DNA of 64,000 nucleotides from Lamellibrachia satsuma. Its lineage: Eukaryota > Annelida > Polychaeta > Sabellida > Siboglinidae. The stretch covers positions 1,482,501 through 1,546,500 of the forward strand of contig BSQZ01000068.1 of the NCBI GenBank assembly GCA_033239005.1. Direction: 5' to 3'. The first letter of the stretch is position 1. Each line of letters starts with the position of its first letter. The position numbers and the translations under genes are program-made. Under the pieces are notes generated by a model. It was given only the letters and a program-made list of their open reading frames with translations. It did not search any database and had not been told where the DNA came from. This document shows positions 1-11,069 of the stretch, one piece after another.

Positions 1-911
1 TGTCTGAAAAAAATTCACAGTATTACTGTTACTGGACTTGCAATCTCTGAAAGTTTCAGCTCTGTAGGTTCAGTGATAATGAAATAAGAAACTAAAATGT
101 GTTTAGACCCAAGCGACGCCTTAAGATGTTGCAAGCATTACTTCCATGTTTATTTATTTAAACTAAAGCTTCAAGTTCCTTTTTCACGAACCTTTATGTG
201 TTGGCTCTTCTTGTATTATGTAGAATTGACAATATAATCATGTTCCTATTTTTCATTATCATGTTGTTATCATTATCATGTTGTTACCTGGGGAGATTAT
301 ACGAATGGTGGCATACATTTTTGTCCGATAAAAGTGACATTATGTTGCATGTTTACAGTAATGTGTGACTGTCCTACCTCTGTGTTCCATACGGTATTCT
401 ATAATAAGTTTTGGCTTCATTGTTTTTTAACTAGGCTAAATACTAAGGCTTAAATGTATGCAAAGTTGTTACTCCTGTGTAGGTGATAATGCCAATCTCG
501 CAGCACAGCTAGTAAGAGTCGACTGGGCCAATAATGGCCTAAAATGGCAATCATTTGACATTTGTTCAACTTGCATTGCCCATTGGCTTACCAGTGCAAA
601 AACCAAACGGGCCAATAATGGCTGTCATTGTCTCAACCAGCATTGGCATGCAGTGAAAAAAATCAATTGGACCAATAATATTTGTCATAGATGCGAATGG
701 CTTCCAGGGAAGCTTTTCACGTGTTTTTAGAATGTTCAAGACTGGAAAAAATTTATTTCTGGCTAAGGGCCTAACCCCAGATATGTAATGTATATATTTT
801 TTACTACGTATGTTCTTAATATTTCTCAGTTAACATTCCAGGAATGAGAATTCATACATGAAAATCTATTACTATAAGGAAGTTGTAGAAAAGCAAACAA
901 TGATAACTTAC
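1..911. other. PSMA2 intron 5, no other gene seen
   Basis: AT-rich sequence downstream of PSMA2 exon 5. Around 500-690 a degenerate motif GGGCCAATAATGG or GGACCAATAATA recurs three times about 60-85 bp apart (near 525, 610 and 670), which looks like a decayed tandem repeat. No PSMA2 exon 6 was recognised. Confidence 0.5.
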
Positions 912-999
912 AGAAGGATCACATTGGTAGAGAAAGGGATGGCCGCCATCTTCATCCCAACCAGCCAACAAGAGGGACACACCAAACGGACGCACACCA
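912..999 (-). CDS. PSMA2: Proteasome subunit alpha type-2, coding exon 5 (last one in window)
   Basis: The exon is 88 nt, with acceptor CATGTATTGCAG and donor GTAAGT. It reads [20 protein letters not shown] and then PFLYQCDPS, matching the alpha-ring motif [11 protein letters not shown].....P.L.Q.DPSG. It ends in phase 0. The remaining C-terminal exons (A/FAWKATAMGKN... in relatives) were not found in positions 1-900, so the gene continues past the left edge. The window therefore carries roughly the N-terminal 60 percent of a usual 234-residue subunit. Confidence 0.95.
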
Positions 1000-1049
1000 C
1001 TGCAATACATGTACCAATTAACATGCTTGTCAGGCGACTAAAGGCACTG

Positions 1050-1128
1050 TGTGTGTGTGTGTGTGTGCGTGCAGGGGTGCCTGCATGCGTGCACGCGCGT
1101 GCGTGTCTGTGTGTGTACGTGCGTGCTA
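1050..1128. repeat. GT/GC-rich microsatellite
   Basis: GTGTGTGT then GTGCGTGC-type low-complexity repeat inside PSMA2 intron 4. The open frames through it are repeat artefacts. Confidence 0.8.
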
Positions 1129-1154
1129 CTACACTACTATTACATGTAGTTTGC

Positions 1155-1182
1155 ACTCCAACGTTGTGGTAACTCACCCCTG
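1155..1182. repeat. Partial duplicate of the PSMA2 exon 4 / donor junction
   Basis: TTGTGGTAACTCACCCCTG, followed by a diverged TAGGTGTA, repeats the sequence at 1215-1242 that forms the end of PSMA2 exon 4 and its splice donor. Read on the gene strand, it is a second GGGGTGAGTT donor about 60 nt downstream of the real one. Confidence 0.7.
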
Positions 1183-1229
1183 CTAGGTGTACTTGTTATG
1201 AGCATGGGGCACAAGTTGTGGTAACTCAC

Positions 1230-1352
1230 CCCTGTTGGGTGTATTCCTGCATCACATTTGCCACCCTCTGGACGAGCTGTGCGGTTGGAATTTGCTCCTG
1301 GTACATAAGGGAGTATTGCTGGGCTAACTTCCTGGCAGACCTCAGTAGCACT
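1230..1352 (-). CDS. PSMA2: Proteasome subunit alpha type-2, coding exon 4
   Basis: The exon is 123 nt, with acceptor ATGTTGACAG and donor GTGAGT. It reads [20 protein letters not shown] and then [21 protein letters not shown], matching alpha-2 ([34 protein letters not shown]). It starts with the A that completes Arg and ends with GG, completed by T of exon 5 to give Gly. The exon end and its donor are partly duplicated about 60 bp into the intron (see findings). Reading through the normal donor would meet an immediate TGA in frame. Confidence 0.96.
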
Positions 1353-1528
1353 CTGTCAACATGTTTCATGCAATTCATCATTCATATAAAAATATTTCTT
1401 TATTGTTAAACCACAGTAAGAAGCCCATTATACTGACTGCCAAACTCAACACAAATTACTAACGTATAGGTGCAGCCAGCATGCTCCCCCACCTGCAATA
1501 AAATGTTGAACAAATGTGACCATCTCCA

Positions 1529-3185
1529 CCAAAATCAGGAATAAATCAGAAATTACATTTTGAGATAAAGGTACCACATGAAAGACAATTGTGTGCGCTT
1601 TCCGATGGTGCCAAAGGCTCTATTAGTCGTTGAGTTATTGTTTGATAAAGAAAAGGTGCCCCGGATCTTTAGAAAAAAATGAATCTGAGAAAAACAGCTT
1701 TGAAGTTTACTAAAGTATATTCATTCATTTCGCTAACAAAGGCACATCATATCAAGTTGAAATTTTGCACTGTTGAAGTGAAAATTAACATGGATATATT
1801 GATGGAATTCCATTTCGATAGCTATGAAAATTTGCAAGATATGGCATTCTCAGCGACGTTGCTACCAAGCTGTCCCCGCACTCGCTCGATTCTGGAAGCT
1901 GTCAGTGTCAACTGTCGCTCGATCGTGGTCTTCTTCGTCACTTTTGCCTTCAGAAATGATGTTCAACTGTCGGTATTTGATCCATCTGACTCGACTAAGT
2001 CCCCAGTCAACAGCAACTGAATAATTGATTAATAAACGTAGATTTGATATAATAACAGTCTCCGTGCATCAAACTCAAATCAAAACAAAGATGGCTTTGT
2101 TCCATTGTTCAGAGCATGCGCGTTTCTAGCTGAGCCAATCAGCCATTGCAATTTGTTTCATATGATTACGCCCTCATTATTATTCAATGAATAATGTGTT
2201 TGTTTACGTATGATCTCCATTTTAAACCTCTCTAACTGGTTAAATAGTAACAGGTGATTGATTTTGCCCTAGTAAATGCATCCATTAATAGATCAGCTTT
2301 CCAACAATACCAATATGGCGGGATGGACACGATGTGTAGTGAATACGATACATCTGAATTGAGCAGTTTCCTTTGTGTTTGTCCATTAAGTTATTCAGAG
2401 CTCTATGAAACATCATATTTTTTCGAAGTTATCAATCGTTTTATGTCCTTATAATAGGATGACAGCAATCTAGGATAGTTAGGCTAATTAAAAACATCAA
2501 CACCTGAAAATCTGCCATCACAGCCAAATTCACATCTTCACACACTTTGAAGTTGAATAGCCAGGCTCGGTGTTTCCGACTTATTCCTGATTTTGGTGGA
2601 GCGGGTCACAAATGTATAAACTGGTGCATGGAATGCGACCTTTACCTCCATGTGAAGCCATATTTGTTTTGGTTTGATGCACGGAGACTGTTATTATATC
2701 AAATCTAAGTTTATTAAATTATTTAGTTGCTGTTGACTGGGGAACTTAGTCGAGTCAGACAGATCAAATAGCTTCTTCTATTTTATGAGGGCAAAAGTGA
2801 CGAGGAAAACCACGATCAAGTGACAGTTGAGACTGTGCATGAGTGCGTGGACAGCTTGGCGGCAACGTTGCCGAGAATGCCATATCTTGCAGACTTTCAT
2901 ATCTATCGAAATGGAATTCCACCAATATATCCATGTTGATGTGTACTACAAGTCTACAACAGTGCAAAATTTAAACTTGATATGATGTGCCTTTGCTATT
3001 GAAATGTATGAATATACTTTAGTAAACTTCAAAGCTGTTTTTCTCAGAATAATTTTTCGTCAAATGGCCTGGGGTACCTTTTCTTTATCAAACAATAACT
3101 CAACAACTAATAGAGCTTGGTAGTTTCATGTGGTACCTTTATTTCAAAATGTAATTTTCCGACTTATTCCTGATTTTGGTGGAGT
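1529..3185. repeat. Foldback (inverted-repeat) element in PSMA2 intron 3
   Basis: The left arm (about 1529-2105) and right arm (about 2645-3185) are diverged inverted copies separated by about 540 bp. Recognisable shared blocks are the tip CTGATTTTGGTGGAG, the block with TATCAAACAATAACTCA, the block encoding NMDI(L)(M/V)EFHFD on opposite strands, and the inner block GATGCACGGAGACTGTTATT (GATGCACGGAG in inverse near 2065). The tip occurs once more in the spacer at about 2585. A further single copy lies at 28655-29125. No transposase was seen, so it is probably a non-autonomous repeat family. The apparent ORFs at 1679-2020 and 2764-2967 are shadows of this repeat. Confidence 0.75.
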
Positions 3186-3707
3186 GGGTCATAAATATTC
3201 AGGTCTAGAGAATAGTTTTCCAGATTTTATTATAGCAAATTTAGGGTGAAAATATGGTGGGACTATTTTAAAATCTTCAAGATATTTTCTTCCTAACAGA
3301 ATAAAGTGTGTGTGCATTTTAGATGGCACTACATTGCTATCAAAGGCATTTGTTTGGCAAAGCGAGCTTGAATTTTCAGCGTCGATTCAGCACAGGCTGA
3401 ATGTGCTGTGTGTCTTGTGCGTTCTTGTCATGTGTCAATCGAGCATCAGTTGGATTGGTAGATGTGCTGAAGCTGTATCTTTATTAAGTGTTGCCAGGCA
3501 TAAAGTTGCATGTGCATGACGTGCATGAAATTTGGGCATCCACCCACTCACCCCCGACAGTTTGTGAAACTTATGAACTAACAAACACATACCCAAGTCT
3601 TCACACTCATGCACTGCATCTATTGGCAACAATACAGCATTATAATGAACCATTTCCAAATATCCTAACAGAATATGATCTTGAACTCTCTACTAACGTC
3701 TACTGAC

Positions 3708-3840
3708 CTATAATCGGGTCCTATTCCACTGTAGGTCATCCCGATGTTTTTGGTGACCATGTCCACTTTGTGAATGCTGTTCTCATCAAACAACACAGAC
3801 TTGTGCTTCTTCTCAGTTGCTAGCACCACACCGTTGCATG
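3708..3840 (-). CDS. PSMA2: Proteasome subunit alpha type-2, coding exon 3
   Basis: The exon is 133 nt, with acceptor TTACTTCCAG and donor GTCAGT. It reads (A)[19 protein letters not shown] and on to SGIGPDYR, the strand-loop-strand core of the proteasome alpha fold (alpha-2: [10 protein letters not shown]...GPDYR). Phase is 1 in and 2 out; the final AG is completed by the A of exon 4 to give Arg. The left edge of a 3.2 kb transposon lies only 152 bp upstream of the acceptor, inside intron 2. Confidence 0.96.
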
Positions 3841-3991
3841 CTGGAAGTAAATATGTCGTCTATACGAAGAGGTAGCAAACTTATAAACAATTATTGCTTC
3901 TTCTATTTTATGAAAATCCTTCCTGCAACACATTAATGTTATAACTATTTTGGTCTGTACACTTTGGCCTCACATAAATGGGTTTGTCTAT

Positions 3992-6900
3992 GAGCGAAGT
4001 CACGAAAAATGGAACACTTTGATTTTCTAAACTTATGAGCTTTGCTGTTTGGTTGTTTAGATTAATACCCCACTTTTAATGTTTGTTAAGGATAAAAAAT
4101 GGTCTTATCTTTTAGCAAAGACAACATTGGCAAGTTTCATCAAGATTTGCTTCTTCTACAGCTGTATGAGGGCCTAAAAAGGGGGTTATTTTTCAATAAA
4201 AATGTAAAAACTTTTGACGATGGCATTTCATGTGTAAAAATAAAAATTATACGAAGGTATGGATGCCTCTTTTAATTTTTTTGTGTTGAATATATACCCC
4301 AAGGTATATTTGGGTGAAAGAATTAACTGTGTACTCCCACCCATTGCTGAGTTATTGAGGTGGGAACCTGGCATTGTTTTTCAAGAGACAGCAGTTTTGG
4401 GCAGTAGCTGTATCATGATCTGTCTAAGAAAAAGGTAAGAGGCTAAATTAACATTAACTTTTTTTTCTGCCTTACAACACATCCTCAAGTGATTTCCAAA
4501 AAAAGAAATTGAACAAACATTGTAAGTCATACAGATTTTGTGTGTGTAAAACTGTGAAAAAACTTCCGTCCCCTTACATTGTGTCTGTCACACCCTATTT
4601 TCCCAGAAAAGTAAGAGGGAGAAAAATATGAAAAAATATGCTATACACAGCTTGAACCATTTGCAATTCACAGATACAAAACCATTAATCAGTGAGTTGG
4701 TGTTATGAAGTAGCAAAGGATTTATCAATTCCATCCCTTCAAATGTTGCGTCTGTCACAGTGTGACAGATGTAACATAAGCGACATAAGTACCAGAATGA
4801 TCAATTTGCTGTAGTAAATTAATTTTATTTGCAGTTGTATGATAAACGGCATATGTCTAGATGTTTTGGTATGACAAATTCTAATTTAGAATAACAGTTA
4901 CTAGGCCAGTACACTTTCAAATGGTAAGACTGGATTGTTGCAGATGAGATGCTTTATGAGCACGATGATGTCACCTGTGACTGTGTGAGTAAACTAAACT
5001 GTAAATGTAAATAAAATAATATTTTTTTCTTGGTTGAAATTACACTAAAACAAAGTAAAACTACATGAGCAATGTAATATGACATGTTATTAACTAGATA
5101 CAAACAGACACCTACTTTTGGAAAATTTCCTCTATCATCATTTTGCCAACAATTGGCTGGCAATCTACTCATAGTTGGCTGTAGTGTACAGCTGTTTCGT
5201 TAATGTTACTTTATTGTGCAGATGGCATCAAAGATTATGCTAATTACCCATGTAAAACAAAAGACAAACCCCAACTATTTAGATATCTTAAAGGTGCTTC
5301 CTCAACTGAAATTTTGTAACTTTGTCATGTGATTGGCGAGAGGATGGAAGTCACACCCATGATCAGCATTGACCCACACAGTGTTTAACATTTTGGATAT
5401 CCACTATTTGATTTTTGTGTGGAGAAGCATGAACAGAATATTAGCTCCCTCAAATAACTAAATGAGTATATCTGATTTTGCTGCCCTCACCATGTGTATA
5501 ACATAATTATATGCATCTGTTTTTGGTATTAGAAGTTCTAAATGAACACATTTGGACTGCTTTTGAAGTGTCATGATACCATCCCCTATTATTTATTTGG
5601 CTCAAAGGAGAAGTGCCATCAGTTCCATTTAGATAATGTAACTTTTTTATTGAACAATACAAATCTTTTGTTTTCAAAGAGAAAACCTGATGTGTTATTA
5701 AATGTTTTGGGCTTGCCTAAAACTTAAGCGAAATGGCTAGTGATAAGAAGTTTTTCAAATAAAAAATTAGGATATCATATTATGATTGAGCTGATGATAT
5801 TAGGAAGTGAATATCATTGTTGTAAACTGCACACACAGAACACACAGAGCAGAAGCACTTCAGTCTATTATCCTCTCTGCTACACCTACCTCCAGAAAAG
5901 CATACAAGAAATATGGTTCAAACAAGTGCACAAATCAAACGTAGTTTAATGCCAGAATTTAAAGGCATGGTCATGGAGAGGGATGTTAGCAGAAAATATC
6001 ATCAAATAATTCCCTCAGGATCAAAAGAATATGCAAGAAAATCTAAAAAAAATGGCTAAGACACTGGCTGTTTCTAAAGGCAAAGCGTACAGGGATATAA
6101 GCATGCTTGCTGGGACTGCCAAATTTAGAATATGCAGGGTTTCCCCACTATCGATGAATCGAATCCAGGATTTCTTCAGAGAAGACATAAGCAGAGCTGT
6201 ACCAGGGAATACAGTGTCAGCTGCTTTCAAACAACACAAGGCAAAGTATCTTCTGAGCATGACAGTTGAAGATGCATACAAAATCTTGCAAGATGAAAAT
6301 CCAGCCTTTCCTTACAAGTTCACAATATTCAAGATATTCCGTCCGCCAAATGTGAAGATCCCAAGGTTCAGTGATGGTATTCAGTGCGCCTGTCCCAAGC
6401 ACACAAATGTTGAAAGGAAAATAGCTGCTTTGAATGCCATCATGAAAAGATTGGTAATAAAAATTTACATGTAGTCAGATTTCCAGGTATCACTATGTTA
6501 ATCAAGGTAATCTTCTTCATATTTTCTGAAAAAGTGATTTGAATCATGTAAACCAACAGCCCAACCAAGTATAGAGACAGTTTGAAAATAAAGATTAATT
6601 TGATTAACCTTGTCGTTTATGTCTGTCACAATTAATGTCGCATCTGTCACACGGGTTTTTGTCCTGTAGAATGGAATCTATGAAAATCAGTGCCCCATGA
6701 GAGGTATGCTGAGTGAGATGTGAGGTGTAGGACATAACCAGGCAATTAATTTATGTCTTTGTTCAAAAAATTCTGTTGGGTGGAACTTTTCCAACTGGAT
6801 TTTCAAAAAGGGACACAATTTTACACTGTCAGCACTATCATTTGATAGTTTCGATGGAAAACCTAACATTTCTATTTTTGTCTTATCACCACCATCATAA

Positions 6901-7166
6901 TACACCACTAAAAATAAAAGAAAGAATTATCATTGTGGAAACTTTTGCAGGACACATAGGTGCGACATATGCGACACAAAAATGTGAATGGTCTATTTCA
7001 TCATCCTATATAATAAAAACAAGGCAGTAAGTTATCTTCTACTTATCACCTTGGTATACTTTCAACCCCATACTATAAACATTAAATGGGAAAGAAATTA
7101 TTTTAGGAAAGAAAATTATTCACTCCTAATTTTTACACAACTATTCCATTTTTCGTGACTCCGCTC
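3992..7166 (+). mobile_element. TIR transposon of unassigned superfamily with 4-bp target duplication
   Basis: The ends are inverted copies of GAGCG(A/G)AGTCACGAAAAATGG: left end at 3992, right end closing at 7166. Both are flanked by CTAT (3988-3991 and 7167-7170), a plausible 4-bp target-site duplication. Inside is an ORF of a transposon-associated invertebrate family (6031-6474) and five copies of the octamer TCTGTCAC on either strand. No recognisable DDE or other transposase catalytic block was found, so the copy may be internally deleted. Four-base duplications occur in the Sola, Academ and Kolobok groups, but I cannot assign it. Confidence 0.65.
6031..6474 (+). CDS. Conserved invertebrate transposon-associated protein, partial
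   Basis: The frame has 147 codons. From about residue 42 it reads MNRIQDFFREDISRAVPGN, then KYLLSMTVEDAYKILQDENP, FKIFRPPNVKIPR and a C-x-C-x2-H-x-N ending (CACPKHTNVERK). I recognise this layout (FF/FY..DD.SR..PG; LLL.t...ayk.F...nP; F..lRP..v; C.C..H.N) from large families of uncharacterised repetitive proteins in cnidarians, molluscs and other invertebrates. Their biochemical role is unknown to me. A GTAATA donor-like site follows the Met-Lys-Arg-Leu at the end of the conserved part. An upstream open frame in another phase (about 5950-6052) may be its lost N-terminus, so this copy is probably frameshifted. Function is not assigned. Confidence 0.55.
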   Translation: MQENLKKMAKTLAVSKGKAYRDISMLAGTAKFRICRVSPLSMNRIQDFFREDISRAVPGNTVSAAFKQHKAKYLLSMTVEDAYKILQDENPAFPYKFTIFKIFRPPNVKIPRFSDGIQCACPKHTNVERKIAALNAIMKRLVIKIYM

Positions 7167-7609
7167 CTATGTACCAAAGTTAAGAATAAAATAGCTTAAA
7201 TGAAATATCATAAGACTGAAAAGTAAACATTATGTGGATTCCAATAGAAAGAAAATAACATTTCGCTGCATAAAAAAACATTATTTTAGATATATATTTT
7301 AAATATATGAACAATTATAAAACAAGAGATCATCAAAGTCATTTCTACTATATCAAACATTAAAACTGAATAGTTACTTGTTAGCCTATACGGGTAGCAC
7401 CTACCGAAAATATGAAACTTGTAACAATTATTTCTACAACTTTCATATTATATCCCTTGTAAAAAGTTCAGGTGTAATTTTTTTTTAAATTATCACACTA
7501 CAGTAGATTATGAAACAAGTTGTAAATACATGTGTGTTTACCTGGGTAGTTTGTTTACACATTAGAATTCTTTGTCAACATTTGGCTAGGTAATGAGGTA
7601 ATGTATAAC

Positions 7610-8988
7610 AGCGTGGTACAGCTGTACAATCTGTACTGAGATGTGCATAGTACAACTGCACAACCTGTACCGTGGTGTGTGTAGTACAACTGCACAACCT
7701 GTACCGAGATGTGTGTAGTACAACTGTACAACCTGCACTGAGATGTGTATAGTACAGCTGTGCAACCTGTACAGAGGTGTGTGTAGTACAGCTGTACAAC
7801 CTGCACTGAGATGTGTGTAGTACAGCTGTGCAACCTGTACCGAGATGTGTGTGGTGTAACTGTACAACCTGCACTGAAATGTGTGTAGTACAGCTGTGCA
7901 ACCTGTACTGAGGTGTGTGTAGTGCAACTGTACAACCTGCACTGAGATGTGTATAGTACAGCTGTACAACCTGCACTGAGATGTGTGTAGTACAGCTGTA
8001 CAACCTGTACTGAGGTGTGTGTAGTACACCTGACCCCTCAGCTGTACAACCTGTACTGAGATGTGTGTAGTACACCTGACCCCTCAGCTGTACAACCTGT
8101 ACCGAGGTGTGCGTAGTACACCTGACCCCTCAGCTGTACAACCTGTACCGAGATGTGTGTAGTACAGCTGTACAACCAGTACCCAGATTTGTGTAGTACA
8201 AGTGTACAACCTGCACCGAGATGTGTGCAGTACAGCTGTACAACTTGTACCGAGGTGTGTGTGTAGTACAGCTGTACAACCTGTATCGAGATGTGTGTAG
8301 TACAGCTGTACAACATGTACTGAGGTGTGTGTAGTACACCTGACCCCTCAGCTGTACAACCTGTACTGAGATGTGTGTAGTACACCTGACCCCTCAGCTG
8401 TACAACCTGTACCGAGATGTGTGTAGTACAGCTGTACAACCAGTACCCAGATTTGTGTAGTACAAGTGTACAACCTGCACCGAGATGTGTGTAGTACAGC
8501 TGTACAACTTGTACTGAGGTGTGTGTAGTACAGCTGTACAACTTGTACCGAGGTGTGTGTAGTACAGCTGTACAACCTGTATCGAGATGTGTGTAGTACA
8601 GCTGTACAACCTGTACTGAGGTGTGTGTAGTACACCTGACCCCTCAGCTGTACAACCTGTACTGAGATGTGTGTAGTACACCTGACCCCTCAGCTGTACA
8701 ACCTGTACCGAGATGTGTGTAGTACAGCTGTACAACCAGTACCCAGATTGTGTAGTACAAGTGTACAACCTGCACCGAGATGTGTGTAGTACAGCTGTAC
8801 AACTTGTACCGAGGTGTGTGTAGTACAGCTGTACAACTTGTACCGAGGTGTGTGTGTAGTACAGCTGTACAACCTGTATCGAGATGTGTGTAGTACAGCT
8901 GTACAACCTGTACCCAGATGTGTGTAGTGCAGCTGTACAACCTGTACTGAGATGTGTGTAGCACAGCTGTACAACCTGTACCGAGATG
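7610..8988. repeat. 34-bp minisatellite with palindromic core
   Basis: There are roughly 40 tandem units of about 34 bp, typified by TGTGTGTAGTACAGCTGTAC followed by AACCTGTACCGAGA. Each unit carries the 12-bp perfect palindrome GTACAGCTGTAC, or a near variant. Seven units carry a 12-bp insertion (ACCTGACCCCTC), giving a 46-bp variant. A higher-order block of about 240-280 bp recurs (about 8100-8340, 8380-8640 and 8680-8900). The array sits in PSMA2 intron 2. Long frames on the minus strand arise because the unit has no stop in any minus frame and 34 is not a multiple of 3. Confidence 0.93.
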
Positions 8989-9204
8989 AATTCAGACCTT
9001 CTGTTTTAAACAGATGAGGACTGTGGTAAGTCGCTCTCCTGGATGCTCTAACGGTAGTGAATCACTCCATGGCCCATATGATAAATACATAATGAAATAA
9101 AGTTTATGATACAAAGAATTTCTACTTTCATTAAGTATTATGTTGCCATGGAATTCAGGTGATCTGAATGAAGCTAATACAATTTTTTTTAATAAAAAAA
9201 TTAT

Positions 9205-9545
9205 TCATGGGAAACAAGTCATAGTTTTGGGCCTATGCACATATAACAGTTAATAAAACATAACCATTTGCAACTAAAATCAAGAATATCCAAATTCGAA
9301 TTACAACAGCAGGGGTTATTTCAATCAAAACTGGCCAACAGAGACTAGGCTAAAGAGCATCTTTGTGCCTTGCATGTTGTTGACATTGTTTATATGTAAT
9401 AGACAAACAGTCCCCCATTATTGCCCACAAGCTGATGTCGCAATTTGTTAAAGGAAAGAAAAGTCATGGTTTTGGGCCTATGCACCTATAAGTGTTACTA
9501 AAATATAACCATTTGTAAATACAACTAGGAATATAACACCAGTGG
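9205..9545. repeat. Diverged direct repeat, about 240 bp apart
   Basis: A block around 9215-9295 and another around 9455-9530 share AAGTCATRGTTTTGGGCCTA, then TGCACMTATAA and ATAACCATTTG. Neither looks coding. Confidence 0.6.
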
Positions 9546-11065
9546 TTTGCTAGGAAAACCTTGTTGAACACACAGCATCTTAATTTCATGGGCCTCGCCA
9601 CATTTTTAGATAACCCTACGTCATGCATGAATGTCAAAGTCTAGCAAAATTTGCTTGCCAAATGATTTGTATACACCTATACATTTGTCAATACGATATG
9701 GTCATGATGTCTGCATCCTAACTCAACTTATGTAACATATTTTGGCTTTTGTTTACTAAATTAGTCCTCTGCCAGCCTCACTTAATATGTCACACAATGT
9801 CATAGTATAGTTTACCCGATTTCCATAGAATTGCATTATATTACATCTTGTAGTATATTTCCATTTCCACAACAAGCTATGTTGATGTCACCAATCCATA
9901 GAACACCTTGGATTGAAGCGAGCTGTTAGCGAGCTGTCAGCGCAGATATAGGTGATGTTGGCTCACAGTGAATATGGCCTGGTGAATTCTGATAGCATTC
10001 CTTCCTCGTAACTTCGGCCTCAGAGTAAAACGGGCATAGCGATCTCGGCCCAAACGATTGTGTACCGAGCACATGAACCTTAATATGTCTTATTGTGAAT
10101 AAAGCATAATATTTATTCTCTCATTTGTTAATTGATGTTTTCGTTGTAACTGCTTTTATAGCTTTCGCTTTCTTTTGCATAAAATATGGCGCTATACTTT
10201 TTAACACACAGTCTGCAAGATGATCATTAGAACTTATACAATTCATTGTATCCCTAAAATTCATACCATATATTATATTATATCAAAACCTATAATATTA
10301 TATACAGTTGAATAATTTAAATAAATTAAATTACTGTTACCATAAATACTCTATTTGTAGCCGCACCCCTAATTAAAGCTGCATCCTGACTTTTGACATA
10401 AACCCAGACGTTCCTCCGCACCGTTTGTTGTAGGCAAAAACTTTATTTTAAGCCGCACCCGGACTTCGAGCCAAGACCGTTTTAACCCTGCATGTGACGA
10501 ACTTCAGTAGCGCACACAATTAGGAACAATTTAAATGGGTTCCGCAAAAAAGAAATAACTTTAATTATTATCATAAATGAATGAATGAGGTATAATTTTA
10601 TTGTTAAAAGAGTCTTTAATGTAATACAATGATAATAACTACATCACATTATACCATCATGGGAATATTACTATGTGAATTTCATCAAAACGGAAAACAA
10701 AGAAACAAATATCACCGTGCTGCCAAATAATAACTGGGTGGTTGAATGTCCATACATCCAGTGGGAGAAATGTAGCCATACATGTAGGCTATGCAATAAA
10801 GCTAAAATTATTTAAATATGTTGAGAAGTTTTGTTTGTATGACATTTTATGTAGAACCATGTATAACGTTGATGCCTATGCATGTAAAACATGCATTGCA
10901 TCAGATTAAAAAGAGTGTCCAGGGTATAGCTGTTTGTTGTGCACTTGTTTCAACTTCAAAGGTGTTTGAGTGACGGCCAGTAACTATGTAATAACTGGAC
11001 ATCTAGAGCAGCCGGCTGCAGCTGGATATTGTGGTTTACTTATTTCTTAAAAAGTTCCTCTTGTC
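9546..11065. other. Intron 2 sequence with no gene seen
   Basis: Mostly AT-rich, unassigned sequence. Around 10355-10490 the motif GCCGCACCC recurs (AGCCGCACCCCTAATTAAAG, AAGCCGCACCCGGACTTCG), resembling a common low-copy invertebrate repeat. No coding potential was recognised. Confidence 0.4.
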
Positions 11066-11069
11066 AGAC

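Noticed and set aside
858..1177. Open frames on both strands through the GT/GC tract
   Set aside because: Driven by low-complexity repeat; the minus-strand one overlaps PSMA2 exon 5 in the wrong frame.
7555..8974. Family of Tyr/Thr/Cys-rich proteins on the minus strand
   Set aside because: All are translations of the 34-bp minisatellite in three phases; the unit simply lacks stop codons on that strand.
7610..8988. CRISPR array
   Set aside because: Repeat units are contiguous without unique spacers, and the genome is eukaryotic.
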